From: Tabrizicola piscis
GTDB taxonomy: Bacteria; Pseudomonadota; Alphaproteobacteria; Rhodobacterales; Rhodobacteraceae
Direction of reading: 5' to 3'
Length of the DNA: 64,000 bases
NCBI RefSeq assembly: GCF_003940805.1
Contig: NZ_CP034328.1
Span: forward strand, 2,214,001 to 2,278,000
The position numbers were made by a program, and so were the translations under genes. Positions 9,486 through 20,352 of this stretch are shown one piece after another. The first letter of the stretch is position 1; each line of letters opens with the position of its first letter. Under the pieces are notes generated by a model, which saw only the letters and a program-made list of their open reading frames with translations, did not search any database and was not told the origin of the DNA.

Positions 9486-10201
9486 CAAACGCCCAAAGCC
9501 GCCTTCTGCGCGGCGACAAGGGCTGCATTCCCGGTGCGGGCAAGGTCGAGAAGGTGCAAAAGTTCCTCTTGCGAAAAGGCCGCACCTTCAGCCGACATCT
9601 GCACCTCGATCAGACGGCCCGCGCCGGTCATCACGAAGTTGCCGTCGGTCCCCGCAGCCGAATCTTCCAGATAGTCAAGGTCAAGCACCGGCTGCCCGGC
9701 ATAGACCCCGCAAGAGATGGCCGAGACATGGTCAAGGATCGGGTCGCTGACAATTGTGCCCGCCGCCATCAGCTTGTTCACCGCCAGCCGCAGCGCCACC
9801 CAACCGCCGGTGATCGACGCACAGCGCGTGCCACCATCGGCTTGGATCACATCGCAGTCGATCACGATCTGCCGTTCACCAAGCGCGTTGCGATCCACGC
9901 CAGCGCGCAGCGCCCGCCCAATAAGCCGTTGAATTTCCTGGGTTCTACCAGATTGCTTGCCCGCCGCAGCCTCGCGCCGGGTGCGGCTGTTGGTGGCGCG
10001 GGGCAGCATGCCATATTCAGCGGTGACCCAGCCCTGGCCGGTGTTCTTCAGGAACGGTGGCGGTTTATCCTCGATCGTGGCAGAACACAGGACGTGGGTT
10101 TCGCCCATCTTGATCAGGCAAGACCCTTCGGCATGCTTCATCACGCCGGTTTCGATTGAAACCGTCCGTAGATCGCTTAATTTTCTGCCTGACGGGCGCA
10201 T
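9485..10201 (-). CDS. rph: Ribonuclease PH
   Basis: RNase PH is a phosphorolytic 3'-5' exoribonuclease that trims tRNA precursors. The 238-residue product starts with the family signature [17 protein letters not shown] and contains the RNA-binding block [20 protein letters not shown]. It also shows [18 protein letters not shown] and the phosphate-site region near residue 125. The open frame extends upstream, but the ATG at 10201 matches the family start. It is first in a minus-strand operon with rdgB and hemW and is divergent from hrcA, with 94 bases between the two starts. Confidence 0.96.
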   Translation of the reverse strand: MRPSGRKLSDLRTVSIETGVMKHAEGSCLIKMGETHVLCSATIEDKPPPFLKNTGQGWVTAEYGMLPRATNSRTRREAAAGKQSGRTQEIQRLIGRALRAGVDRNALGERQIVIDCDVIQADGGTRCASITGGWVALRLAVNKLMAAGTIVSDPILDHVSAISCGVYAGQPVLDLDYLEDSAAGTDGNFVMTGAGRLIEVQMSAEGAAFSQEELLHLLDLARTGNAALVAAQKAALGV

Positions 10202-10295
10202 TTCCGGACCTTTCGCTGGACTGCGGCCACTTACGCAACCACAGACGTCGGATGCAACCCCGATTGATCCCAGCATCAGGCCCCAACCCCACCCC

Positions 10296-11363
10296 ATGAC
10301 CCAGCAACCCAACCTTGGCGACATGAACGACCGCACCCGCGAAGTGTTTCGCCGGGTGGTGGAAGGCTACCTGACCTCGGGTGAGCCGGTCGGGTCCCGC
10401 ACTCTGACGCGCAGCCTGTCCGAGAAGGTGTCCGCCGCAACAGTGCGCAATGTGATGCAGGATCTGGAATATCTGGGTCTGCTCGACAGCCCCCATATCT
10501 CGGCCGGGCGGATACCCACGCAGGCCGGCCTGCGGATGTTCGTCGACAGTCTGCTGGAGGTGGGCACGGTTGCGCCCGAGGATCAGGAAAAGATCGACGC
10601 GACGCTGGGCACGAATGACCATGACGTCGCAACCCTGCTGGATGAAGTGGGGGCGGCCCTGTCGCTGATCACCCGCGGGGCCAGCGTAGTTCTGTCGCCC
10701 AAGCGTGAGGCGGCGATCCGGCATATCGAATTTGTCAGCCTCGCGGCAGACCGGGCGCTGGTGGTCTTGGTCTTTGCCGACGGGCAGGTGGAAAACCGCA
10801 TCTTCACGCCGCCACCGGGGCAAACGCCATCGTCCATGCGGGAAGCGGCGAATTTCCTGAACGCTTTGGCGGAAGGGCGGACGCTTTCGGAACTGCGCCA
10901 CCGGATCGTGGCCGAAATCGCCACCCGGCGGCAGGAAATTGATTCGCTGGCGCGGGAGTTGGTCGAAGGCGGCCTTGCCCTTTGGGAAAACGCGGGCGAG
11001 GCGTCGGAACGCCTGATCGTGCGCGGACGCGCGAACCTGATCGACGGGGCGGCGGATCAGTCGGAAATCGAACGGATTCGCGTGCTCTTCGATGATCTTG
11101 AACGCAAACGCGACATCGCCGAGTTCCTCCACCTGACCGAAGCAGGCGAGGGCGTGCGCATTTTTATCGGGTCCGAGAACAAGCTTTTCTCACTTTCCGG
11201 TTCAAGTCTGGTGGTTTCTCCCTATATGAACGCTGATCGGAAAATCATCGGCGCGGTGGGCGTCATCGGTCCGACCCGGCTGAACTATGGCCGGATCGTC
11301 CCGATCGTGGACTACACCGCCCAGCTGGTGGGCCGCCTTGTCTCGGACCGGGGCAAGGGCTGA
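10296..11363 (+). CDS. hrcA: Heat-inducible transcriptional repressor HrcA
   Basis: HrcA represses class I heat-shock genes by binding the CIRCE inverted repeat. The 355-residue protein has an N-terminal winged helix ([25 protein letters not shown], then [18 protein letters not shown]) and the HrcA GAF-like domain. The C-terminal part contains the usual [19 protein letters not shown] and [19 protein letters not shown] blocks. The start at 10296 is chosen over the ATG at 10323, which would trim nine residues; neither has a strong ribosome site. No CIRCE element is visible upstream, so this copy does not show evident autoregulation. It forms an operon with grpE 21 bases downstream. Confidence 0.95.
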   Translation: MTQQPNLGDMNDRTREVFRRVVEGYLTSGEPVGSRTLTRSLSEKVSAATVRNVMQDLEYLGLLDSPHISAGRIPTQAGLRMFVDSLLEVGTVAPEDQEKIDATLGTNDHDVATLLDEVGAALSLITRGASVVLSPKREAAIRHIEFVSLAADRALVVLVFADGQVENRIFTPPPGQTPSSMREAANFLNALAEGRTLSELRHRIVAEIATRRQEIDSLARELVEGGLALWENAGEASERLIVRGRANLIDGAADQSEIERIRVLFDDLERKRDIAEFLHLTEAGEGVRIFIGSENKLFSLSGSSLVVSPYMNADRKIIGAVGVIGPTRLNYGRIVPIVDYTAQLVGRLVSDRGKG

Positions 11364-11384
11364 TAGACAGACGAGGACATGACG

Positions 11385-11915
11385 ATGTCGCAAGATGAAG
11401 CAGCTTCAACGGACGTGAAGCTGGAAGACTTTGAAATGGACGCCACCATCGACGAGATGGAGGCACTGAGGGCCGAACGCGATGAGATGCGCGACAAGTT
11501 CATGCGCGTGCTGGCCGAGGCTGAAAACTCGCGCAAGCGGGCAGAGCGTGACCGCAAGGAAGCCGAAATGTACGGCGGCACGCGCTTGGCGCGCGACCTG
11601 TTGCCGGTGCATGACAACCTGAGCCGTGCTTTGCAAGCGATCCCCGAGGAAAGCCGCGCTACGTCAGCCGCGCTGATCGAGGGCGTAGAGCTGACGCTGC
11701 GTGAGCTGACCAACGTGATGACGCGGCACGGGATTACCATGATCTCGCCAGCTATCGGCGACATGTTCGACCCACAGCTGCATCAGGCGATGTTCGAAGC
11801 GCCAATGCCGGGCACCAAGGCCGGACAGATCATCCAGGTGATGACCGAGGGCTTCCTGTTGCACGACCGGCTTTTGCGCCCTGCACAGGTGGGCGTATCC
11901 TCGACCCCAGGCTGA
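11385..11915 (+). CDS. grpE: Nucleotide exchange factor GrpE
   Basis: GrpE releases ADP from DnaK in the Hsp70 chaperone cycle. The 176-residue protein has an acidic N-terminus and a long heptad coiled-coil (EIEALRAERDEMRDKFMRVLAEAENSRKRAERD region). The family block then follows, running from FDPQLHQAMFEAP to VMTEGFLLHDRLLRPAQVGVS. The ATG at 11385 is preferred over 11379 because AGGA then lies about seven bases upstream. It lies with the heat-shock repressor gene hrcA, and a strong hairpin follows. Confidence 0.94.
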   Translation: MSQDEAASTDVKLEDFEMDATIDEMEALRAERDEMRDKFMRVLAEAENSRKRAERDRKEAEMYGGTRLARDLLPVHDNLSRALQAIPEESRATSAALIEGVELTLRELTNVMTRHGITMISPAIGDMFDPQLHQAMFEAPMPGTKAGQIIQVMTEGFLLHDRLLRPAQVGVSSTPG

Positions 11916-11930
11916 TCTGCTGCAATACCC

Positions 11931-11957
11931 CCGGAGAGGGCTGTCTGCCCTCTCCGG
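11931..11957. terminator. Hairpin between convergent grpE and mutS
   Basis: A perfect 11-bp GC-rich stem (arms 11931-11941 and 11947-11957, core CCGGAGAGGGC) with the five-base loop TGTCT lies 15 bases after grpE and 43 bases after the mutS stop. No clear T run follows on either strand, so it may act as a bidirectional hairpin terminator or 3'-end stabiliser without a classical U tract. Confidence 0.6.
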
Positions 11958-12000
11958 ACCTCACCCGAGGATATTTGGGGAAGAGAAAGCGAAATTTTAG

Positions 12001-14631
12001 TTAAGTTTTCGTGGCTTGCTTGAGTTCGTAAACCAGACGCAGCGCCTCGATCGGGGTAAGGTCATCGGGGTGAATGTCGCGCAAGCGGGCTTCGACGGCG
12101 GAGTCCTGTTTCACAGGGCGGGGTGCTTGTGGGGGCGCGGCGCGGAACAGAGGCAGGTCGTCGATCAGAGCCTTCTGTGACCCGCCTTCGCGGTCGCCCT
12201 TCTCCAGCGCCTCAAGCACCACCTTGGCGCGGTCGATGACCGATGGCGGCAGGCCGGCCAGCCGGGCCACCTGAACGCCGTAAGAACGGTCAGCCGCACC
12301 CTTGCGGACTTCGTGCAGGAAGATCACGTCGCCTTCCCATTCCTTGACCGTGACGGTGGCGTTCTCCACCCCCGTCAGCTTGCCAGCCAGTGCTGTCATC
12401 TCATGGTAATGCGTGGCGAAGAGGGCGCGGCAGCGGTTGGTCTCATGCAGATGTTCCAGCGTGGCCCAGGCGATGGAGAGGCCGTCGTAAGTGGCGGTTC
12501 CGCGGCCGATCTCATCCAGGATGACCAGCGCGCGGTCGTCAGCCTGGTTCAGGATGGCCGCGGTCTCCACCATTTCCACCATGAAGGTCGACCGGCCCCG
12601 CGCCAGATCGTCGGACGCGCCGACCCTGCTGAACAGCTGGCTGACCAGACCGATCCGGGCGCTGGTGGCCGGCACATGGCTGCCCGCCTGTGCCAGTAGG
12701 GCGATAAGCGCGTTCTGACGCAGGAAGGTGGATTTCCCCGCCATGTTCGGCCCGGTCAGCAGCCAGATCGCCGGGGTAGTTGCTTCGGTCAGATCACAGT
12801 CGTTGGCCACGAAGGGGGTGCCGCCCTGCAGGCGCAGCGCGCGTTCCACCACCGGGTGCCGACCGCCGATGATCTGGAACGCGCGGCTGTCGTCGATCTG
12901 TGGTTCGCACCAGCCCTCATCCGCCGACAGGTCGGCGAAGGCGGCGGCAAGGTCGATCTCGGCCAGCGCGCGGGCGGCTTGGGCGATGGGGGCCGAGGTG
13001 GCGAGAATCTGGGCTTTCAGGCCTGCATAGTGACGCTTTTCAATCTCAAGCGCGTGGTTGCCGGCGTTCAGGATCCGCGTCTCCAGATCGCTGAGCGCAA
13101 GCGTGGTAAAGCGCACTTGGCCTGCGGTCGTCTGGCGGTGGATGAAGACTTCGGGCTTGGCCCGCATCCGGTCTTCATGCGTGGTCGTGACTTCGATGAA
13201 GTATCCCAGAACGTTGTTGTGCTTGATCTTCAGGCCGGGAATTCCTGCCAATTCGGCATATTCGGCCTGCATCCGGCCGATGACGCCACGCCCCTCGTCC
13301 CGCAGGGCGCGGGTGTCGTCCAGATCCCCGTCATATCCCGGCGCGATAAAGCCGCCGTCGCGCATCAGCAGCGGCGGTTCGGCCACCAGCGCTTGCGTCA
13401 GCAAATCCACCAAAACGCCATGGCCAACCAGCGCCCCCGCCGCCTGTGCCAGCAAGGGCGGGGCCTCGGCCAGAAGCGCGGCGATCCGCTCGGCCTGCTC
13501 CAGCCCGGCGCGGATGGCGGTCATGTCGCGGGGGCCGTCGCGATCAAGCGCCAGACGGGACAGCGCGCGGTCAATGTCGGGCACCCGCCGCAGTGCCTCG
13601 CGCAGGTGGTCGCGCAGGGACGGCGCCTCCAGCAGATAGCCCAGCGCCGCCTGCCGTTCGCGGATCACCCCAAGGTCCAGCGCGGGCGACGATAGCCGAC
13701 GCTCCAGCAGCCGCGCCCCGCCAGCCGTGACGGTCCGGTCAATCGCGGCCAGCAGCGACCCGTCCCGTCCGCCGGAAAGCGCCCGCGTCAGTTCCAGGTT
13801 TCGGCGGGTGGCGGCGTCGATCTGCATCGCACCGCCCAAAGCCTCGCGCACCGGGGGGCGGAGGAGGGGCATCCGCCCGCGCTGGGTCAGGTGCAGATAG
13901 TCGATCAGCGCGCCCATGGCCGAAACTTCGGCCCGGTCAAAGGTCCCGAAAGCATCCAATGAGGCTACGCCAAACATCTCGCACAGGCGCTTTTCCGCGT
14001 TGGTGGAATCAAAGCTGCCACGGGACAGCGGCGTCACGGAAACCCCGTTTTCCGCAATGTTAGAGACTATTTCACGCTCCCGCGCCTCGCTCAGCAACAA
14101 CTCGCGCGGGGCGATGCGGGCAAGGTCGGGGCCAAGCCGCACAAGGCTTGACGGCATCACCCGGAATTCACCGGTCGAAATGTCGGCCCAGGCCACCGCC
14201 CCGGCATCGCGCACCTCGGCATAGGCGGCAAGAAAGTTGTGGCGGCGGGCCTCCAGCAGGGAATCTTCGGTCAGCGTGCCGGGCGTGACCAGCCGCACGA
14301 CGTCCCGTTTGACCACGGATTTGGACCCGCGCTTCTTCGCCTCGGCCGGGTCCTCCAGCTGTTCGGCGATGGCCACGCGAAAGCCCTTGCGGATCAGCGA
14401 CAGAAGATAGCCCTCGGCCGAATGGACTGGCACGCCACACATGGCAATCGGCTCGCCCAGATGAAACCCGCGTTTCGTCAGCGCGATGTCCAGCGCGGCG
14501 GCGGCGGCCACGGCGTCGTCAAAGAACATCTCGTAGAAATCGCCCATCCGGTAGAACAGCAGGGCGCCGGGGTTCTGCGCCTTGATCTCCAGATATTGCG
14601 CCATCATCGGCGTCACGGCGTCATCGGTCAC
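12001..14631 (-). CDS. mutS: DNA mismatch repair protein MutS
   Basis: MutS recognises mismatches and small loops and starts repair with MutL. The 876-residue product has the mismatch-contacting GDFYEMF motif near residue 37. It also has connector, lever and clamp domains, and a C-terminal ABC-type ATPase with Walker [11 protein letters not shown] and [12 protein letters not shown]. The C-terminus ends with the usual helix-turn-helix and the [15 protein letters not shown] tail. The GTG at 14631, preceded by a GGGGGA ribosome site, is chosen. An upstream start at 14706 would overlap the neighbouring reductase gene and add residues foreign to the family. Confidence 0.95.
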   Translation of the reverse strand: MTDDAVTPMMAQYLEIKAQNPGALLFYRMGDFYEMFFDDAVAAAAALDIALTKRGFHLGEPIAMCGVPVHSAEGYLLSLIRKGFRVAIAEQLEDPAEAKKRGSKSVVKRDVVRLVTPGTLTEDSLLEARRHNFLAAYAEVRDAGAVAWADISTGEFRVMPSSLVRLGPDLARIAPRELLLSEAREREIVSNIAENGVSVTPLSRGSFDSTNAEKRLCEMFGVASLDAFGTFDRAEVSAMGALIDYLHLTQRGRMPLLRPPVREALGGAMQIDAATRRNLELTRALSGGRDGSLLAAIDRTVTAGGARLLERRLSSPALDLGVIRERQAALGYLLEAPSLRDHLREALRRVPDIDRALSRLALDRDGPRDMTAIRAGLEQAERIAALLAEAPPLLAQAAGALVGHGVLVDLLTQALVAEPPLLMRDGGFIAPGYDGDLDDTRALRDEGRGVIGRMQAEYAELAGIPGLKIKHNNVLGYFIEVTTTHEDRMRAKPEVFIHRQTTAGQVRFTTLALSDLETRILNAGNHALEIEKRHYAGLKAQILATSAPIAQAARALAEIDLAAAFADLSADEGWCEPQIDDSRAFQIIGGRHPVVERALRLQGGTPFVANDCDLTEATTPAIWLLTGPNMAGKSTFLRQNALIALLAQAGSHVPATSARIGLVSQLFSRVGASDDLARGRSTFMVEMVETAAILNQADDRALVILDEIGRGTATYDGLSIAWATLEHLHETNRCRALFATHYHEMTALAGKLTGVENATVTVKEWEGDVIFLHEVRKGAADRSYGVQVARLAGLPPSVIDRAKVVLEALEKGDREGGSQKALIDDLPLFRAAPPQAPRPVKQDSAVEARLRDIHPDDLTPIEALRLVYELKQATKT

Positions 14632-14680
14632 GGTTTTCCCCCGGCAATGCAGTGACCTTACACCGCCTGCCCGCAGCCTT

Positions 14681-15691
14681 TCAACCGGTAGGGGCCAGCG
14701 GGTCAATCAACCCCTGTATCTTGAGGTCGGCCCAAAGATCCGCCGGGATCTGCCGCGCCACATTGCTGGCATTCTGACGGACCTGCGCGGCCGAAACCGC
14801 GCCGGGGATCACTGACACCACAGCAGGATGCAGCAGCGGAAACTGCAAGGCGGCGGCGGCAAGCGGCACGTCATGGCGCGCGCAAACGGCCTCAATCGCA
14901 AGGGCTTTGGCGATCATCTCCGCGCTGGCAGGGGCATAGGCATACATCACCCCGGAGGCCGAAGGGTCGGCCAGCAGGCCCGAGGCGAAGGGCGCGCCGA
15001 TGACCACCTTGATCCCCCGCCGCAGGCAATCCGCCATCGGCCCGTGCAGCGCGGCCTGATCGACAAGCGTATAGGGCATGGCGACAAGGAAGAAATCCAC
15101 GTCGATCCACGGCGCAATCGCCGCAAAGTCGGACAGCGTGTTCATCCCCATGCCGACGGCGGAAATCTCGCCTTCAGCTTTCAGGCGGTGCAGGTAGGCA
15201 AGGCCCGACGCGGTAAGCGCCTGCATATGCCCGTCAAACGCCGTGCCGTGATAGTCCTTGTCCAGATCATGGATGACCAGCGTATCAACCACCGGCTGCC
15301 CCAGCCGCAACCGGCTTTGCGCGACAGAGGCGGCAAAACCTTCGGCGGAATAGTCATAGCGGACCGCAAAGTTCAGCCCGTTTTGCCACTGCACCCGCGC
15401 ATCCTGACCGCGTGGGGCGGGCTCATAGACCCGGCCGACCTTGGTGGAAATGAACGTTTGATCCCGCGGCCAGTCCCGCATCGCGCTGCCCAGCCGATGC
15501 TCGGCAAGGCCGTGGCCATACCAGGGCGCGGTGTCAAAGTAACGTACCCCCGCCTGCCATGCGGCGGCGAAGGTCTCGGCAGCGACCGTTTCGGAATAGG
15601 TCGCGAAGATATTGCCCAAGGACGCCGTTCCCATCCCGAACCGCGGCCAACCTTGCGGAAAGCGCGGGGCAGGTGGGGCGATTGCGGTCAT
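14681..15691 (-). CDS. Aldo/keto reductase (L-fucose/D-threo-aldose dehydrogenase-like)
   Basis: This is a 336-residue NAD(P)-dependent aldo/keto reductase fold protein. The N-terminal block [16 protein letters not shown] and [19 protein letters not shown] supply the catalytic Asp and Tyr. ISTKVGRVY supplies the Lys and LVIHDLD the His of the tetrad. The pattern resembles the subfamily of D-threo-aldose 1-dehydrogenase, L-fucose dehydrogenase and pyridoxal 4-dehydrogenase, but the substrate cannot be fixed from sequence. It lies between mutS and hslU, four bases from hslU, and may be transcribed from the hslV operon. Confidence 0.8.
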   Translation of the reverse strand: MTAIAPPAPRFPQGWPRFGMGTASLGNIFATYSETVAAETFAAAWQAGVRYFDTAPWYGHGLAEHRLGSAMRDWPRDQTFISTKVGRVYEPAPRGQDARVQWQNGLNFAVRYDYSAEGFAASVAQSRLRLGQPVVDTLVIHDLDKDYHGTAFDGHMQALTASGLAYLHRLKAEGEISAVGMGMNTLSDFAAIAPWIDVDFFLVAMPYTLVDQAALHGPMADCLRRGIKVVIGAPFASGLLADPSASGVMYAYAPASAEMIAKALAIEAVCARHDVPLAAAALQFPLLHPAVVSVIPGAVSAAQVRQNASNVARQIPADLWADLKIQGLIDPLAPTG

Positions 15692-15694
15692 GGG

Positions 15695-16990
15695 CTACAG
15701 CACATAGCGCGACAGGTCGGCTGACCGCGACAAAGCCCCAAGATTCGTCTCTACAAAGGCTGAATCGACGGTCACCTCAGCGCCTGAGCGGTCGGGGGCG
15801 TTGAACGACAGCTCCTCGAACACCCGCTCCATCACCGTGTAAAGCCGACGCGCGCCGATGTTTTCGATGGTGCGGTTCACCTCGGCCGCGATCCTGGCAA
15901 GAGCGGCGATGCCATCATCGGTGAAGGTGACAGTCACCTTCTCGGTCCCCATCAGGGCGGCGTATTGCCGGGTCAGGGCATTGTCGGTGTCGGTCAGGAT
16001 GCGGACAAAGTCCCCCTCGGTCAGCGGCTGGAGCTCGACGCGGATCGGCAGGCGGCCCTGCAGTTCGGGCAACAGGTCCGACGGCTTGGCAATGTGGAAA
16101 GCGCCACTGGCGATGAACAGGATATGGTCGGTCTTGACCGGTCCATGCTTGGTGGACACCGTGGTGCCTTCGATCAAGGGCAGCAGGTCGCGCTGTACGC
16201 CCTCGCGGGAAACGTCAGCCCCCCGCGCATCAGCCCGGGCGCAGATCTTGTCGATCTCGTCCAGAAAGACGATCCCGTTTTCCTGCACCGCCTCCAACGC
16301 GGCGGCCTTCACCGCCTCATCGTCCAGCAGTTTGTCGGCCTCTTGCCCGATCAGGATGTCATGGCTTTGCAGGACGGTCATCCGCTTGCGGCTCGTCCGC
16401 CCGCCAAAGGCCTTGAAAAGGTCCTGCAGCCCCTGCATCTGCTGTTCCATCCCCGGCATCCCCATGCCCAGCGGCATGGCGGGGGCCTCGGCGACATCAA
16501 TCTCGATCATCGTGTCGTCCAGTTCACCGCGCTTGAGCTTGCCACGGAACATCTCCCGCGTCTGTTCGCGGGCGTCCTTGCCGGCCAGCGCCTCGATCAC
16601 CCGATCCTCAGCGGCCTTATGGGCGCGGGCCTTCACATCCTCGCGCATCTGGATGCGGGTGTCGTTCATCGCCACATCCACCAGATCGCGGATGATGCTG
16701 TCCACATCGCGGCCGACATAGCCAACTTCGGTGAACTTGGTCGCCTCGACCTTCAGGAACGGCGCGCGGGCCAGCTTGGCCAGACGGCGGCTGATCTCGG
16801 TCTTGCCCACACCGGTCGGGCCGATCATCAGGATGTTCTTGGGGTAAACCTCATCCCGCAGATCATCCCCCAGCCGCTTTCTGCGCCAGCGATTGCGCAA
16901 CGCCACCGCAACGGCGCGCTTGGCATCGGCCTGACCGATGATGAACCGGTCAAGCTCCGAGACGATCTCACGCGGGGTCAGGTCGGTCAT
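15695..16990 (-). CDS. hslU: ATP-dependent protease ATPase subunit HslU
   Basis: HslU is the AAA+ unfoldase hexamer that feeds substrates to the HslV peptidase. The 431-residue chain has the N-terminal [22 protein letters not shown] block, Walker [16 protein letters not shown] and the inserted I domain. Walker B lies in [14 protein letters not shown], and the C-terminal [21 protein letters not shown] is followed by an extreme C-terminus LSRYVL. That C-terminus inserts into HslV. GGGAGCAC precedes the ATG at 16990. The start overlaps the upstream membrane-protein gene by four bases, so HslU translation is coupled to it and not directly to hslV. Confidence 0.96.
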   Translation of the reverse strand: MTDLTPREIVSELDRFIIGQADAKRAVAVALRNRWRRKRLGDDLRDEVYPKNILMIGPTGVGKTEISRRLAKLARAPFLKVEATKFTEVGYVGRDVDSIIRDLVDVAMNDTRIQMREDVKARAHKAAEDRVIEALAGKDAREQTREMFRGKLKRGELDDTMIEIDVAEAPAMPLGMGMPGMEQQMQGLQDLFKAFGGRTSRKRMTVLQSHDILIGQEADKLLDDEAVKAAALEAVQENGIVFLDEIDKICARADARGADVSREGVQRDLLPLIEGTTVSTKHGPVKTDHILFIASGAFHIAKPSDLLPELQGRLPIRVELQPLTEGDFVRILTDTDNALTRQYAALMGTEKVTVTFTDDGIAALARIAAEVNRTIENIGARRLYTVMERVFEELSFNAPDRSGAEVTVDSAFVETNLGALSRSADLSRYVL

Positions 16991-18069
16991 TCGGTGCTCC
17001 CATAGGGCGGCAGGCGTGATTTGCCGGGAAAGTCGGGCAGGACGCGCATCACCCCGGCGCGCAGGGGGACCCACCAGGTGCCGATGGCCGTGATCAGGCC
17101 GCCAAGGGCGATCAGGATGAAGGTCCAGGTCCCGAAGTCGCCGCTGTCCCCCACCACCCAGGCGATGACCAGCGCGATGTAGGCGATGGCGGCGGTCAGG
17201 AAGGACCGGCGGTCGATCACCAGCGCCAGAAGCGTGATGATGACCAAAGCCACGACCAGAAGGCCAATCCCGCCGGCCCCGCCCGAGTTGTAAAGCGTCA
17301 GCGCCACGGTGTTCACCAGCGCGGGCGCGGCCAGCATGTGCAGCCAGAAGGCGGTGGCGGCATGGCGGCCAAGGCGGTGCGGGTCACGGGTGTCGAACCA
17401 CATCGCCACCAGAAAGACCGCAACGCCGAACAGCAATGTGGCGGTGGCGAACTGCGGGCTTTCACGCAGGTCGAAGAACCCACCCATGCCACCCCGGCTG
17501 CCTTCAACAAACCCGCCCAGCGAATCGACCGAGGCGGTCAGCGTGTAAATCGCCCCAAGGGCAAAGAGCCCCAGGATGAACGCCGAAAACGGCAGCCGGA
17601 ACCGGCGATACCACAGCCCCATGCCCAGTGCCGCCAGCACGAAGGAGACCACGACCACCACGCGCAGCGATAGGCCCGCCTGCCCAAGAATAGTGATCGC
17701 CGACAGATAGATCCCGCCACCAAACGCCGTGGCCAATACCATCGACGGCAGGTTCATCCGCCGCTTCAGCGTGAAATACCCCGCCCACCACCAGCAGATA
17801 CCCGCGCAGATCAAGGGCAGCACCGACATCAACGCAATGCCACCGAACCAGGCCAGCATCGTGGCGATACCGGAAAGCAGGATGACCAAGCCGATCGACA
17901 CGAAGATTTCGGAAAAGCCCCGGAAGAACTCGAACGGTTCATCTTCTGCCGGCATGGCGGCCCGCTTTCCAGCGCGGTCATTGGCCAGTGCAGTGACTGA
18001 CGCGGCCTGCGCCTCGGTCAGGACACCGGCGGCGACGGCGGCACGCAGGTCTTCGAAGGTAAAGCTCAT
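16987..18069 (-). CDS. DUF2157 polytopic membrane protein between hslV and hslU
   Basis: This 360-residue protein begins with a soluble segment of about 55 residues ([21 protein letters not shown]) and continues as roughly ten hydrophobic helices. That layout matches the DUF2157 domain family of unknown function. It overlaps hslV by four bases at its start (ATGA) and hslU by four at its end, so it is embedded in the HslVU operon. No transporter or catalytic motif is recognised. A link to membrane protein quality control is suggested only by this position. Confidence 0.75.
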   Translation of the reverse strand: MSFTFEDLRAAVAAGVLTEAQAASVTALANDRAGKRAAMPAEDEPFEFFRGFSEIFVSIGLVILLSGIATMLAWFGGIALMSVLPLICAGICWWWAGYFTLKRRMNLPSMVLATAFGGGIYLSAITILGQAGLSLRVVVVVSFVLAALGMGLWYRRFRLPFSAFILGLFALGAIYTLTASVDSLGGFVEGSRGGMGGFFDLRESPQFATATLLFGVAVFLVAMWFDTRDPHRLGRHAATAFWLHMLAAPALVNTVALTLYNSGGAGGIGLLVVALVIITLLALVIDRRSFLTAAIAYIALVIAWVVGDSGDFGTWTFILIALGGLITAIGTWWVPLRAGVMRVLPDFPGKSRLPPYGSTE

Positions 18070-18623
18070 GCTTTGATCCGCTCCACGGTCAGGTTGCCAT
18101 TGGTGTAAACGCAGATATCCGCCGCTATCGCCATGGCGCGGCGGGCGATCTCCTCGGCGGAAAGGTCAGTGACCATCAGCCCCCGGGCCGCCGCCAGCGC
18201 AAAGTTCCCGCCGGATCCGATGGCGGCAATGTCATGCTCCGGCTCCAGCACGTCGCCCGCGCCGGTGATGACGAAAAGCTCCTTCCCGTCGGTCACGATC
18301 AGCATCGCCTCAAGGTTCCGCAGGTATTTGTCCATCCGCCAGTCCTTGGCCAGATCCACACAGGCGCGCGCCAATTGCCCCGGCGCCGCCTCAAGCTTTT
18401 TCTCCAGCCGTTCCAGCAGGGTGAAGGCGTCGGCGGTTGACCCGGCAAAGCCGCAAACCACGTCATGCCCACCGGGCGACAGCCTGCGCACCTTGCGCGC
18501 GCTGCCCTTGATAACGGTCTGGCCCAGCGAAACCTGCCCGTCGCCCGCCACCACCACTTCACCGCCCCGCCGCACGGCAAGGATCGTGGTGCCATGCCAC
18601 CCGGGAAATCTGTCGTCTGCCAT
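18066..18623 (-). CDS. hslV: ATP-dependent protease subunit HslV
   Basis: HslV is the proteasome-like peptidase that assembles as a double hexamer with HslU. The 185-residue precursor carries [10 protein letters not shown] near the N-terminus. Processing before Thr12 exposes the catalytic N-terminal threonine, and the [22 protein letters not shown] block follows. The ATG at 18623 fits the family; longer starts run into the rpsO terminator. It is the promoter-proximal gene of hslV-DUF2157-hslU. Confidence 0.96.
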   Translation of the reverse strand: MADDRFPGWHGTTILAVRRGGEVVVAGDGQVSLGQTVIKGSARKVRRLSPGGHDVVCGFAGSTADAFTLLERLEKKLEAAPGQLARACVDLAKDWRMDKYLRNLEAMLIVTDGKELFVITGAGDVLEPEHDIAAIGSGGNFALAAARGLMVTDLSAEEIARRAMAIAADICVYTNGNLTVERIKA

Positions 18624-18703
18624 GCGCGGCCTCCGTTCTTCTGTCTCTATATGGCCGGGGCAGGGCGCTTGCTCAAGTCCGGGGCTCCTGCCGTTGCGTT
18701 CAA

Positions 18704-18737
18704 AGCAAAACGCCCGCACCTTGCGGCGCGGGCGTTT
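18704..18737 (-). terminator. Intrinsic terminator of rpsO
   Basis: On the minus strand a perfect stem with arms AAACGCCCGC and GCGGGCGTTT (18728-18737 and 18708-18717) closes a ten-base loop. The downstream side reads TTTTGCTTTG, a weak U tract. It lies 22 bases past the rpsO stop and about 80 bases upstream of hslV, separating the two transcripts. Confidence 0.8.
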
Positions 18738-18759
18738 CCTGAATTCCGGTGGCTGGCGC

Positions 18760-19029
18760 TTAGCGGCGCAGGCCCAGACGGGTGATCAGCGCGGTATAGC
18801 GCGGCTCATCATTCTTTTTCAGATAGTCCAGAAGCTTGCGGCGCTGGGCGACCATCATCAAAAGACCACGACGCGAGTGGTTGTCTTTCTTGTGGCTCTT
18901 GAAGTGTTCGGTCAGCGTGGCGATGCGCGACGACAGGATCGCAACCTGAACTTCCGGCGAACCGGTGTCGTTCTCTTTGGTCGCGTATTCCTTGATAAGA
19001 CGTGCTTTTTCTTCAACCGTGATCGACAT
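18760..19029 (-). CDS. rpsO: 30S ribosomal protein S15
   Basis: S15 is an early-binding 16S rRNA protein of the small-subunit platform. The 89-residue product is full length, with the family blocks [35 protein letters not shown] and [36 protein letters not shown] ribosome site precedes the ATG at 19029. A longer open frame upstream adds residues foreign to S15 and is ignored. The gene is monocistronic here, ended by an intrinsic terminator. Confidence 0.98.
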   Translation of the reverse strand: MSITVEEKARLIKEYATKENDTGSPEVQVAILSSRIATLTEHFKSHKKDNHSRRGLLMMVAQRRKLLDYLKKNDEPRYTALITRLGLRR

Positions 19030-19296
19030 CGGGGTCTCCTTGGCAAAGGGTGATGGCACAGGCCGGGATGTCGTCCAGCAAGGCCCTTGGAGTGTCCGCG
19101 AAAGCGCGGATGCGGGCGTATAGGCGGATTCGTCAGCAAAGGGAAGGGGATCAAGCGCCGGGCCGGGCGGCAACGCGGGCATCGGGCATTAACCTTTCTG
19201 TCAGTTTCACGGTCCGGGCCGCGCGGATTGTGATAGATTGGGTCGGTCAATTCCGTTTCAAACCAAAAGGTTAACGGATGGGTTTGGTAAACGGCC

Positions 19297-20346
19297 GTGG
19301 CTGTGGTCGTTGTTCAAGGGGTTGCCGCTGTGCTGACACTGTTTGGTCTTTTCGGGGTGCTGATGGCCGGTGTTGCGGCTGATGCCGCCTTGTCGCCGCA
19401 GACCCGGTCGCAAGACCCGGACGATGCGGATGACGCTGACAAGGATTCGCTGGATGACAGCGCCGACACCTGTTCTGACCTGCTCGACAACGGCGATCTG
19501 CTTGACCCCATCGCCCTGTCTGACGATCTCCCCGACGACCAGCCTGCCGACCTGTCCCTGTGCGGCTCACCCGAGGACGAGGTATTGTCCGGCGGCAATG
19601 GCAATGACCAGATCAGCGGCTTGGCCGGGAAGGACCTGATTGACGGGCGGGCCGGCAATGACCTGATCGACGCCGACAGCGGCAATGACGGGGTCTGGGG
19701 CGGCGATGGGTCCGACACGGTCGACGGCGGGTCTGGCAACGACAGTATCGAAGGTCAGGCCGGCGATGATCTTTTGCATGGCGGCGACGGGAATGACTCC
19801 CTCGCCGGGCACACCGGGACCGACAGTCTGTATGGCGGCGCAGGCGATGACAGCCTGCTTGGCGGCGAAGGCGATGATCTGCTGGACGCGGGCGCTGGCA
19901 ATGATTGGCTGGCTGGCGGCTACGGGGACGACCGCCTCGCCGGTGGCGCAGGCAGTGACATCGTCGACGGCGGCGCCGGGAATGACTGGCTCTCAGGCCT
20001 TGAGGGCGACATTGACGATTTCGACGAAGACTTTCTGAACGGCGGCGCAGGCAATGACACGCTGGTCATGGGGGCGGGCGACCATGCCTCGGGCGGTGAC
20101 GGGGATGATGATTTCATCCTGCAGAACTGGCTGACCGATGGGGGCATCGCCCACATCTCGGACTATGACGCTGATCGTGACCAGCTGATCATCATATACG
20201 ACCCTGCGGCGCATCCCGACCCGTCGCTCACGCTGGAAACCAGTGAGGATGGCAGGCAAAGCACCATCCTTCTGGACGGCGCGCCCGTGGCGACGATTCA
20301 GGGCAGCACGGTTCGGCTGGACGATATTCGTCTCTCCGCCGCCTGA
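19297..20346 (+). CDS. Acidic RTX-type calcium-binding repeat protein
   Basis: The 349-residue product starts with a hydrophobic segment (about residues 3-30), a possible signal peptide or anchor. A very acidic linker follows, then about 17 RTX-type nonapeptides of GGxGxDxLx form between residues 93 and 265 (for example GGAGDDSLL, GGEGDDLLD). Such repeats bind Ca2+ as a parallel beta roll. A non-repeat C-terminal domain follows (ISDYDADRDQLIIIYDPA to VRLDDIRLSAA). The start is a GTG at 19297 and is uncertain. Two opposed TTAACC words upstream (19189, 19269) resemble CtrA half-sites. Surface or secreted location is an inference. Confidence 0.7.
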   Translation: MAVVVVQGVAAVLTLFGLFGVLMAGVAADAALSPQTRSQDPDDADDADKDSLDDSADTCSDLLDNGDLLDPIALSDDLPDDQPADLSLCGSPEDEVLSGGNGNDQISGLAGKDLIDGRAGNDLIDADSGNDGVWGGDGSDTVDGGSGNDSIEGQAGDDLLHGGDGNDSLAGHTGTDSLYGGAGDDSLLGGEGDDLLDAGAGNDWLAGGYGDDRLAGGAGSDIVDGGAGNDWLSGLEGDIDDFDEDFLNGGAGNDTLVMGAGDHASGGDGDDDFILQNWLTDGGIAHISDYDADRDQLIIIYDPAAHPDPSLTLETSEDGRQSTILLDGAPVATIQGSTVRLDDIRLSAA

Positions 20347-20352
20347 ACCGCG

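Noticed and set aside
12100..12120. A further parS-like word near 12108 (TGTTTCACAGGGCGG)
   Set aside because: Only the left half matches; the right half of the palindrome is absent.
14632..14706. Extended MutS start at 14706
   Set aside because: It would overlap the aldo/keto reductase gene, and the GTG at 14631 has a good ribosome site and matches the family.
19560..20110. Tandem DNA repeat or CRISPR-like array
   Set aside because: The periodicity is that of RTX nonapeptide codons in an open frame; unit sequences vary and there are no constant repeats with spacers.
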